A stretch of DNA of 31,364 nt from NCBI GenBank assembly GCA_004151065.3, contig NWUY0300002924.1:14147-45510 (forward strand), written 5' to 3'. Origin of the DNA: Larix sibirica. Taxonomy: Eukaryota > Streptophyta > Pinopsida > Pinales > Pinaceae. The notes beneath the pieces were generated by a model that was not told where the DNA came from, ran no database searches, and worked only from the letters and a program-made list of their open reading frames with translations. Below, one piece after another: positions 20,864 through 29,881 of this stretch. Numbering within the stretch: position 1 is the stretch's first letter; every line of letters starts with the position of its first letter. The translations under genes were made by a program, and so were the position numbers.

Positions 20864-21140
20864 TGATATGAATGCAGATCCGAACTCTAAGCAATAATAG
20901 AAATAACATGATAGAAACAATTATTCACACCAAAACTGAGATAAGAACCATCAAACTTTATTAATGTGCTAGGTGAGCCCTTTTATAAGAGGACCGTACT
21001 TTAACCTAGCTTCTAGAAGCATACACACCATAGTTGGAAACCTTACAAAACAAACAAAAGAGAGAGGGGCACCTCCTTACAAGAAGCGCCCTAACCAAAA
21101 CTATCGGGATAATGAAGTGGTGCGCCCTTCATGTGGCCCA
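20864..21140 (-). repeat. 5' LTR, copy 1
   Basis: 277 bp with TG...CA ends: TGATATGAAT on the plus strand at 20864 and TGGGCCACAT on the minus strand at 21140. It pairs with 15373-15653. Confidence 0.92.
20980..20987 (-). promoter_or_regulatory. TATA box in 5' LTR, copy 1
   Basis: TATAAAAG on the minus strand, conserved in the 3' LTR (15491-15498). About 18 bp downstream lies AATAAA (complement of 20957-20962), a probable polyadenylation signal, also conserved. Confidence 0.7.
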
Positions 21141-21145
21141 CTTTT
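21141..21145. repeat. Target-site duplication CTTTT, right, copy 1
   Basis: Matches 15368-15372. Joining the flanks gives a plausible empty site (ctaggcttttgatttc). Confidence 0.8.
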
Positions 21146-21593
21146 GATTTCTCTAGAATTCATTCGTGAACATGTCAATGGCATCTTTAGGTGTATCTTT
21201 TGCGTATCCCTATTTGTTTTATTTTGATTTTTCAAGAGGGTGAATCTTGATGTTTCATATGCAAGTGCATGCTAGGTTGTCCTTTGTTTTCAATTCATTT
21301 GACAACATATTTACATGTATTCTAGACATGAGATTGCTCCTCTTAACAATAGTGCGTACGCTTTCCATTTTACTAATATTCATCTTATTCCAAGCTAGTG
21401 CTATTTATTCCTAATGCCCATTAGTATGAGGCAACATAAGCTTAACATTGTGTATATGCATTGAAACTAGTGCACAACTTTGAAATACTTAAGTTGTGTG
21501 AACTATCTTCATGAAATTATTGTTTTCAACAAATGGTTGTCAAGTGACCAAGTTTCTGCAAAACCCAGGAAAGAAGAATTGTGTATAAAAAAA

Positions 21594-21594
21594 N
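21594..21594. other. Single N at the tandem-unit junction
   Basis: An undetermined base falls exactly between the end of unit 1 and the start of unit 2. Some scaffolding programs place one N where two contigs abut or overlap. Confidence 0.95.
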
Positions 21595-22096
21595 TAGGTT
21601 TACCTTTCATTTTTATTTTTATTTTTTGGGGATGAGCATCACAATGAAGTCACCTAATTCACTGTAGAATCATGTTAGGGTTTGTGGCATGCAATTTCTG
21701 TTATTAATTCACAAGCAAAAATGATTGAAAGTCACCCAGATCTGTTGAGAATAACCCATAAATTTCCACAGCTCCTTTAACCATGGAATCGCCATGGAGA
21801 ATTGATAGTTTCATGTAATTGAAAGTAGAATATTGTTGAGTTAACCGTAAATATGGATTTAGGCTTGTGGAAGGTTAAATCAATGCAAAGTTTAGCAATC
21901 TTACATTTTCACCATTTCTTGTTCTTGTTCATAACTCTAGGATTGTGTGACACCTCATATTTTACTGACATGTAGTTCTTATTAGTATTTAAATAATCTA
22001 AAACTCCACTAGTTTGACATCTTTTCAAATCAAATCAAATTCTTGTCATATGAACAATCCTTAAATTGTCATTTCAAATAAGCTGAAAGTGCTAGG

Positions 22097-22101
22097 CTTT
22101 T
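22097..22101. repeat. Target-site duplication CTTTT, left, copy 2
   Basis: Same CTTTT as in copy 1, with the same flanking sequence. This shows the second element was copied with its locus. Confidence 0.8.
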
Positions 22102-22382
22102 TAACCTGAATGCAGGTATGGTCTCTGAGCAATAACAAAAATAGAACGGTAGAAACAATTATTCACACCATAAAACTGAGACAAGAACCATCAAACTTTA
22201 TTAATGTGTTAGGTGATCCCTTTTATAAGAGGAGCTTACTTTAACCTAGATTCTAGAAGGATACACAATATAGTTGGAAACCTTACACAACAACCAGAAG
22301 AGAGAGAGAGCAGTGCCTCCTTGCAAGGAGGCCCTGGCCAAAACTATGGGGCTAATGAAGGGGTGCACCCTTCATGTGGCCA
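22102..22382 (-). repeat. 3' LTR, copy 2
   Basis: Identical by eye to 15373-15653, including the mutated outer terminus. Confidence 0.9.
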
Positions 22383-22428
22383 AATTTCTCCTTGTTTAAA
22401 TCTGGAAGTGTCTCGCCTTTCGCCATGA

Positions 22429-25400
22429 GCTAAGGAAACTAACGTTGGAGAGATGAAGATTAGAACCACTTGGCTTGTGTTGGAGGCTGACCCTTGCGGC
22501 CAACTAGAAATGAGACATGTTGTTGTTTCCTGGTACTGCAAGTGTGAGAATCTAAGATAGTGCCATGATCCAAAGGGGGCTAGAAGTCTAGAATGTTGTT
22601 TATGGGATGGTGGACAGTGACTAGTTCCTCAAGAAGAGGGGGCTCAAACAATTCTAGTTTACATTGATTACATCGTGAATTCCCCGCTGAGATGGTAAAT
22701 ATAAACGATAGGAATTCTCCCCAATCTGTTCTAGCACTAAGTATAGACCATAATGGATAGGATGTAGCTTAAGATGGCGTTAACCCTGGAAGCGATGCTT
22801 GTCCAGAAACAACCATACAGAGCACTAGGATGAAATGATAAAAGTGTGCGGTGCCTATCGTGTCGCTTCTTGGCACAATCCTAGGCTTCTTTGAGACTTG
22901 AGCTTGCTTGTTGGCCAATGAATACATGAACTGTTGAGTTGATTCTTATTCCCGTTATTGATGTGCAGAGCTCGAAGGAGTGAGGGTGAGTGGCAACTCG
23001 GAAGGGGCGAGGGGATACTATCCAAAATATAATTCAAAAGGAGAGAGGCCAGTGGAAGAGTGAACAAATCGGTTATAGTTATATTGAATTATGTGCAAGT
23101 AAGAGGCCATTGTAGGATCTTGGAAAAATGGATCCGTAAGGCATGAACCAAGGTCCGGTTAAACACCTCGGTTTTCCCATCAGACGGTGAGTGAAAGGCT
23201 ATAGAGAACTGGAGGTGACAGCCGAGAAGAGACCATAAATTCTTCCAAAATGCAACGAGGAAACGAGAGTCACGATCAGAGATAATGCTGCTTGGAAGGC
23301 CAAAGTGAGTCTAGATGTGGTGAAAGAAAAGGTTAACGGTTTGAGCAACGGTGGTAGTCTTGTGACAAGGGATAAGCATAGCCATTTTGGAGAACCTACA
23401 GAGAACTACCCAAATAACGTCATTCTTGTGTAAGGTGGTGGGAAAGCCACTTATAAAATCCATAGAGATGGACTCCCAAGGGCAAGCAGGAATGGGGAGA
23501 GACTGGTAAAGACCATGATTCTAATTAGACAACTTGCTTTGACTACTCAACACATAGGCACATATGAACTAATGAACTTGCTTCTGCATAGTAGGGCAAT
23601 AGAAATATTGCTGCAAATTTTTAAGGGTCTTTGTGGTACCAAAGTGTCCACCATAGGTAGAGGAATGAGCCTTACGGAATAGGACCTACTGCTCCTCGGA
23701 AGTGGGTATGCACAACTGGTTGAGCTTATAAATCCATACATCCTTGATAGTGTAGTCCAAAAATGGGGTTTGGTTCACGACTGTAAGCTTCCTTAGAGCA
23801 TCCCAGATGGGCCCAAACTAAGGATTAGAAGCATACGACGATTTCCAGCTATCATAAGATTCACACCGGACCTCTAAGATTTGTAGAACCTAAGCCGAGG
23901 GAAGCTTAATAAATCAACCATCTTATTGAGCGTTCCCTTTTTGTATTTGATAACCAAATGGAACTATTGAATATAAGTGGCCCACTTCAAATGGCATTGC
24001 TCCTGTATCTTGTACTGAGAATTGATAAAAAATAAAGGATGATGATCTGTATGCAAAATGGTTTCCTTACCTAAAATGTAATGCTAACATTGCTTCAAGG
24101 CCTAGACTAGGTTGTAGAATTCCTTATCATAGGTGTTGTAATTCAATTTAGCATTTGCAAGTTCCTCAAAGTGATAGGCCACTGGATGGCCTCCCTGTTT
24201 AAGCACTGCCCCAATGGTATACTGGGAAGCATTGGTTTCAATCTCAAATGGCTAGTTGAGATTAGGTGATCTAAGCACAGGGGCGGAGCACAAGGCCTCC
24301 TTGAGTTTCTGGAAATGTTGAGAAGTTGTAGCATTCCAAACAAACTTTTCCCTTTTTGAAAGATGGTGTAGAGGACGAGCCAAGTGAGAAAAATTGGACA
24401 CAAACCTTTTGTAAAAGTTGATGCAACCCATGAAGCTTTTTAAGTCCATAGAATTGGCACGACTAAGCCATTGAGCTAATCCATGAACTCCCAGTCGAAT
24501 TAGGACTAGCCCCATCTTGACTGATAATGAAGCCCAGGTATTGCACCAACATTTTTCCAAAGACGAACTTGCATTCTTTAACCTACAACTTATGAGTCTG
24601 AAGCAGTTCCAATGCTTGGCGGAAATGGTGTTGATTTTCATCCTAATTGGCACTGAATATCAGAATATCATCTAAGTATATGACCACAAATATGCCAAAA
24701 TAATCTTTGAAAATGTCATCGATCAATCTCATGAATGTGGTAGGGGTGTTGGTGAGCCCAAATGGCTTGACCAGCCATTCATACAACCCAAACTTCATTT
24801 TAAAAGTAGTCTTCCAGTTATCTATAGTATGCACCCTCACCTAATGCTATCCAGTGGTCAGATCCATTTTTGTAAAGAAGTGAGCCCCGTGCAGATGGTC
24901 TAGTAGGTCGTCAATGCGATGAAGAGGGTAACGGTTCTTAACCATGGATTTGTTGAGAGCACAATAGTCTGTAACAAGGCACCATTCTTCAATTTATTTC
25001 TTGGGGATGATAAATGTAGGGGATGCACAAGGAGATGAGCTGGGATGGATGTAGCATGAGTCCAATAACTGATTAATTGGTCTCTCGATCTCAATGGATT
25101 TGTGAGGGGATATACGATAGGTAGGAGCATTGGGTAAGGAAACACCTTGAATGAGGTCAATGGAATTTTCAGTGGATCGAGAAGGGGGTACACCATCGAG
25201 AGCAACAAAGACATCAACAAATTCCTCGAGGAGTAGGTGCATCTTCGGAGGGACTGGGTGAGAGGTGTTATCGGGCTTAACTGGGTGCACCAGATATGGA
25301 GAGACACACTGATTAAGATTCACCTTAGGGAGGGATGCTGGATCAACTGATTGCAAGGCGAGTCATATGGTGGAGAAAGTAAGCACACAAGTGTGTTTAT

Positions 25401-25749
25401 CCAATTGAAGGTGATATTGATGGGATTTGGCCATGTAAATAGCATGACATTGCTGCTGATAAGGAAGGTCCAGCAACAAGTTGACACAGTATAGGGGAGA
25501 CACATCACACATCGCAATTTCCTTGAAGGGACCAATTACAAAATCCATTCACAATGGTGAGAAACTGTCAGACGGGGCCCATATTGTTGTACCACCCCAA
25601 CTGATAGGTCACTAGGTGAGGAGTAGTAGGTAACTGGAGGCGTTGGACTAAGGCCTAGGACATAAGATTTTTCTAGCTTCTAGTGACCAATATGTGTTTG
25701 ATTTGGACGTTATGTGTAAATAAAAGAGTGGGAGCCTCGATAGAATTTG
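22429..25749 (-). pseudogene. Chromovirus pol, copy 2
   Basis: Same broken pol as copy 1, shifted by 6729 bp. RT YLDD is at 24667-24678. Integrase residues fall at 23458-23460, 23275-23277 and 23167-23169. The chromodomain-like tail is near 22466-22522. One base difference from copy 1 is at 23932. Confidence 0.9.
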
Positions 25750-25758
25750 CATAAGTCA

Positions 25759-26686
25759 TCAACAAGAGGGTTGGGTCTAGTTTTGTGGGATTTTCCAAGG
25801 AAATAAGGTATGAGGAAGGGACCTGAGTGGTAGAAGGCGACGCTAGTTCGAAAAACAAGATTCTTGTAGGGTGACTGTTCTTAAGCACTCGAAACTTCTC
25901 AGCAGAGTTAGAATGTGTCTTATGGAGATTAAACCATGGGGCATCAAGTTGATTAGAGGGGGATGTGGGAGCTGAGGCAGAAGTGTCGGGCTTAGGTTGA
26001 GGAGAGCAGATTCTGGGCGCTACCTTGTGTTCCACCACCAAAGCCCTAATATAATCCTTATCTAAAGAGGTGCTATCAAATAATTCAAGTTCCCGATGCA
26101 TAACCAACAACAAACCATAATTAAATTTGACAATCAGTACCTCTTTGGGGTCTTGGACATGAAGCTGGATGCGAAGCTTGGGGAATAAGTCAATGTAAAT
26201 TTGGACTCATTAGATGGAGAGATGCTTGAGTTGCAACCAATGAGCAAGCAAATTTTGATGGTACCTAAGAGGGGAAAAATGGTTGCAGAGAGATTGATAG
26301 AAAGCTTCGCAAGAAGCAATAGTGGGAATATCCTTGCCAGGGGCGGTACCCAAATCAATCGCGATAGACATGGTGTCTAGTTGAGTATCCCACCAAGCCT
26401 GAGCAATGCATTCAAGTTGAAAACTGGCGATCTATAGCTTGGTCTCCTTGTCCATGTCCAATGAGGTCTTAAGATAAGTGGAGAGGATCCATATCTAAGA
26501 GTCTATGGCCTCCCCATTCATTTGTCCAGCAAATTAGGGAGCTGAAAATGGGTATCCAAATGCAGAGGGAATGGACATTGTGACTTTTGCATCCGCATCA
26601 GTTCGTGCATTGCGAGAGCCAAATCCTTCCTGGATGGGAGAGGATGTGGAAGAATCCTATGGAGAGCTCTCCCTACGTGGAGGCAT
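25759..26686 (-). pseudogene. Chromovirus gag, copy 2
   Basis: Same broken gag as copy 1, with start ATG complement 26684-26686. One change at 25863 turns Ile into Arg relative to copy 1 (SHPTII to SHPTRI). Confidence 0.75.
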
Positions 26687-27572
26687 AATTTTTATAAACA
26701 ACCAAGCCGCGAAGGAGCAGATCTAAGAGGGCGCAGTACTAGAGAGGGCCAAGATATCCTAGATCTGGCTCATAAATACACTAGAAATGTCGCTGAAGAG
26801 GGGCACACTGCTAGAAAGGTCCTGGCTTCCCTAGATCTAAGTTTGAAAGTCGTGTAACAATGCCAATCTGCCAAATATGGAACCTTCTACAAGAGAAGGA
26901 CCTGGAAGAAGGCGTGCAAAAGTGGACTCATGTTGTCCCTAAGGAGGATGCATTGAAGAATAGAGACCACACGCCAATATCTAAGGTTGTGATGTGTTGG
27001 ACATAACATCTAATGAATGGTGCGTGGATGAACAGTGACCAAGGCACCTAGATCTACAACATATTTCAGGAGGCAACCAAGATCTAGATTTAACGGGCAT
27101 AAAATGTTCTCTGCCAACCAGAACGCACTTACAGACATGTTCATAACTTGCTAGCTCATGTAAAGGAACTGAAACTTGGACAAATCCTGAAAAGGAAGTT
27201 GAAAATTAGAGCCAACCCTATATGGTAGGGCGTAGTACCTCTGCAATGAACAAGACCCTATAGAGGGGGTGCAAAAGTAGACTCAAGCTATCCCTAAGGT
27301 GGGTGCACCATCCCACAACGTGTCTGAGTTGAAGGGCGCACAACAGAGTTGGAAACCATCGCTGGAGGGTGAAGCTAAACGTGGCCCACGTTGTTCCTGA
27401 GCAGGGAGCACAACGAGCCATCAATTCCTTGAGGAGGGTGCTAGACAAATCTGGAAACCCTAGCCCTAGAGGGAACCCTAACACTGAAGATCACTGAAAA
27501 GAGAAAAAAAAATATGAACAGAAGTTGGATGGAACTGACTCTGACTCTATTTGGCAGAAGTTGGAAGGATCT
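26687..27572 (-). other. Chromovirus leader, copy 2
   Basis: Same leader as in copy 1, but 14 bases (20267-20280) are replaced by 9 different ones (26996-27004). This removes a short open frame seen only in copy 1. Confidence 0.65.
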
Positions 27573-27585
27573 AACTCTGATACCA
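27573..27585 (-). other. Primer-binding site, copy 2
   Basis: TGGTATCAGAGTT on the minus strand, as in copy 1. Confidence 0.9.
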
Positions 27586-27587
27586 AT

Positions 27588-27864
27588 TGATATGAATGCA
27601 GATCCGAACTCTAAGCAATAATAGAAATAACATGATAGAAACAATTATTCACACCAAAACTGAGATAAGAACCATCAAACTTTATTAATGTGCTAGGTGA
27701 GCCCTTTTATAAGAGGACCGTACTTTAACCTAGCTTCTAGAAGCATACACACCATAGTTGGAAACCTTACAAAACAAACAAAAGAGAGAGGGGCACCTCC
27801 TTACAAGAAGCGCCCTAACCAAAACTATCGGGATAATGAAGTGGTGCGCCCTTCATGTGGCCCA
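27588..27864 (-). repeat. 5' LTR, copy 2
   Basis: Same sequence by eye as 20864-21140, with the TATA box at complement 27704-27711. Confidence 0.92.
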
Positions 27865-27869
27865 CTTTT
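27865..27869. repeat. Target-site duplication CTTTT, right, copy 2
   Basis: Matches 22097-22101. Confidence 0.8.
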
Positions 27870-28317
27870 GATTTCTCTAGAATTCATTCGTGAACATGTC
27901 AATGGCATCTTTAGGTGTATCTTTTGCGTATCCCTATTTGTTTTATTTTGATTTTTCAAGAGGGTGAATCTTGATGTTTCATATGCAAGTGCATGCTAGG
28001 TTGTCCTTTGTTTTCAATTCATTTGACAACATATTTACATGTATTCTAGACATGAGATTGCTCCTCTTAACAATAGTGCGTACGCTTTCCATTTTACTAA
28101 TATTCATCTTATTCCAAGCTAGTGCTATTTATTCCTAATGCCCATTAGTATGAGGCAACATAAGCTTAACATTGTGTATATGCATTGAAACTAGTGCACA
28201 ACTTTGAAATACTTAAGTTGTGTGAACTATCTTCATGAAATTATTGTTTTCAACAAATGGTTGTCAAGTGACCAAGTTTCTGCAAAACCCAGGAAAGAAG
28301 AATTGTGTATAAAAAAA

Positions 28318-29049
28318 TATTAAAGTTCAGTAGACATAACCTCATACTTGTAAGGAATAATTATGTACTTAGAAAATATGGCATAATTCTCTATTTCATG
28401 CGCATGTTCTCGTGTTGCAAAATCCTTCTTAAATTTGGAGGTTTCAGCTTATATTATCATGTTTTGTGTGAATTTTGAAAAATATCGAGGTACAAATTTG
28501 TATTAGCTTAACTTATTTTTTCCACACAGGAAAATACTATACTTTATTCCAATTTAATCAAAGTATAAATAAGAAGGACCATCCATAAAAAACAATGCAA
28601 CAGACTTCGATGTCCATAACTTAAACGCAAAAATAAATCATATCAACACTAGACTACAATACTATTTACATACCGTCCATCTAAATTAAATGTACACTAA
28701 CAATCCACATCTTCTAGAGAAGGGAGCAAACTCTTTATTGTCTTCCAAAAATAAATAAAACCAAACTACACTAAAATCTGCAAAAAGAAACACAACAACT
28801 TTTCAAAAAATAGGTATTGAATGCTGAAAAACACTGCCTTGAATTTGTCCCTCTATGTAAATTATGCCTTCCTGGCAAACTAGTGCCTTTTTTTACTGTA
28901 AATCTGCTTCCATATTGAATTCTCTGTAAATGTGTTGAAAATGTAAACCCGTAAAAGACTCCTACAACATCTTGATTTTGTTCTTCCACCCCTCTAACAG
29001 ATTTACTTGCAAACTACCTTTTTTAAGAGACCAATCAATTACCACTCTG
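28318..29049. other. AT-rich unassigned sequence
   Basis: No gene recognised. A minus-strand open stretch at 28771-28989 adjoins the ORF1 remnant and might be its decayed downstream part, but it shows no known domain. Confidence 0.5.
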
Positions 29050-29512
29050 GAATCCCCTGCTACCTAACCAAGACGACGTGGATTCCAGAGAACCAGAGAA
29101 AGTCTGACCCTTGGCCTAAGCATCTTCCAGAACCAAATTCAAGCGTGTTGCATGAGCATCTATTGCTGGAGAGCATGAATGGGGAACGCCCCTTACCAAA
29201 CTTTTGTAAAGAGGCTTCAACTCTTTAGGATTAAACACATGCTTTGGGAAAGAAGCCTTCAAATGTCCATTCTACCTACATGAAATACATCGAAACATGA
29301 CCTTCCAGTAGTCCAACTATTGGACAAAAGTGTGCCCGCGGCACACAATTTTCAATTATTCCAATAACCCTTGACTAATGTCTATCCCAACCAAGATATG
29401 ATCCATTCTCTCATGCTCAGCCATGAAAGAACTCTCCTCAACACAGAGAAATTGACCCAACTCATTTCCAACAACTTCAACATCTTCTTTGTTCTAGAAC
29501 TGGAGCGAGAAT
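29050..29512 (-). pseudogene. LINE ORF1 (gag-like) remnant, DUF4283 / CCHC knuckle
   Basis: Relic of the nucleic-acid-binding protein encoded by plant L1 elements. On the minus strand, one frame reads NKEDVEVVGNELGQFLCVEES (about 29437-29490), with a TAG just before it where the family has Trp. MDHILVGIDISQGLLE and the C-terminal motif LDYWKVMFRC-ISCR-NGH follow. The motif fits a CX2CX4HX4C zinc knuckle (about 29249-29293) with the last Cys changed to Phe and a TAG inside. It is on the opposite strand to the LINE at 7188 and comes from a separate insertion. Both ends are lost, and no matching ORF2 follows. Confidence 0.7.
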
Positions 29513-29676
29513 ATTAGCTTAACTCATTGCCGCAATGGATATGTTTATGTTTAGTATTTGTTATTATGTCCTTATATAATGTTTAAATAGCTTGTCCAAC
29601 ACATATTTGAAATGCTTTCCCATAGATGACTTCATCTCTTAAAAGAAAATTAAGTTTTTAGAGTTTAATAAAAGAT
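29513..29676. other. AT-rich spacer before short-LTR element 2
   Basis: About 160 bp between the ORF1 remnant and the LTR. No feature seen. Confidence 0.5.
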
Positions 29677-29865
29677 TGTTGGAAACCTAATCCTCAAGAT
29701 TATGGTTCCACATATTTTGTAAATATTGTATATATAAAATAAGAAGACAAACAGTCTCCGTAGGAATCTAAGAGGCATGTTGGTAGGTGAATCCCAACAA
29801 CCATATGATATGTATAAATAAATGATTTTGCAAGTGAATGAAGTAATTCAGGACTTATCCACTCA
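29677..29865 (+). repeat. 5' LTR of short-LTR element 2
   Basis: Starts TGTTGGAAACC and ends ACTCA before ATAG and the primer site. It is similar to 5117-5300 at its start and in the TATA region. Confidence 0.65.
29813..29822 (+). promoter_or_regulatory. TATA-like box in LTR of element 2
   Basis: tataaataaa, matching the box at 5227-5236 of element 1. It lies about 45 bp before the LTR end. Confidence 0.55.
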
Positions 29866-29869
29866 ATAG

Positions 29870-29881
29870 TGGTATTAGAGC
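29870..29881 (+). other. Primer-binding site, tRNA-iMet type, element 2
   Basis: tggtattagagc, one mismatch from the plant consensus tggtatcagagc, after the same ATAG spacer as element 1. Confidence 0.7.

Larger units (their letters stand above)
15373..21140 (-). mobile_element. Ty3/gypsy chromovirus, complete but decayed, copy 1
   Basis: A 5768-bp LTR retrotransposon on the minus strand with both LTRs, a primer-binding site, gag, protease, RT, RNase H, integrase and a chromodomain-like tail in the standard order. It is flanked by the 5-bp duplication CTTTT. Small size, short LTRs and the chromodomain suggest the chromovirus branch, perhaps Reina-like (inference from size). The LTRs differ by roughly 15% by eye, so the insertion is old. 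Every protein domain carries stops or frameshifts, although RT YLDD and the integrase D-D35-E residues remain. Confidence 0.93.
14866..21593. repeat. 6.73-kb tandem unit, copy 1
   Basis: From taggtttacc (14866) to tataaaaaaa (21593) this segment is nearly identical to 21595-28317. The offset is 6729 bp up to about 20266 and 6724 bp after. Differences found by eye: three in the first 45 bases, one at about 14968, one at 17203, one at 19134, and a replacement at 20267-20280. It contains left flank, one chromovirus and right flank. The unit ends directly against an N at 21594. Confidence 0.97.
22102..27864 (-). mobile_element. Ty3/gypsy chromovirus, copy 2 (duplicated with its locus)
   Basis: Same structure, domains and lesions as 15373-21140. 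The LTR pair carries the same internal differences and the same CTTTT duplication, so it did not insert independently. Confidence 0.93.
21595..28317. repeat. 6.72-kb tandem unit, copy 2
   Basis: Second copy of 14866-21593. It is 5 bp shorter because of the replacement at 26996-27004. Sequence beyond 28317 (tattaaag) is unrelated to what follows unit 1. Confidence 0.97.

Noticed and set aside
21595-28317. Second independent chromovirus insertion
   Set aside because: Same flanks, same CTTTT duplication and same LTR differences as copy 1, so it is a copy of the locus.
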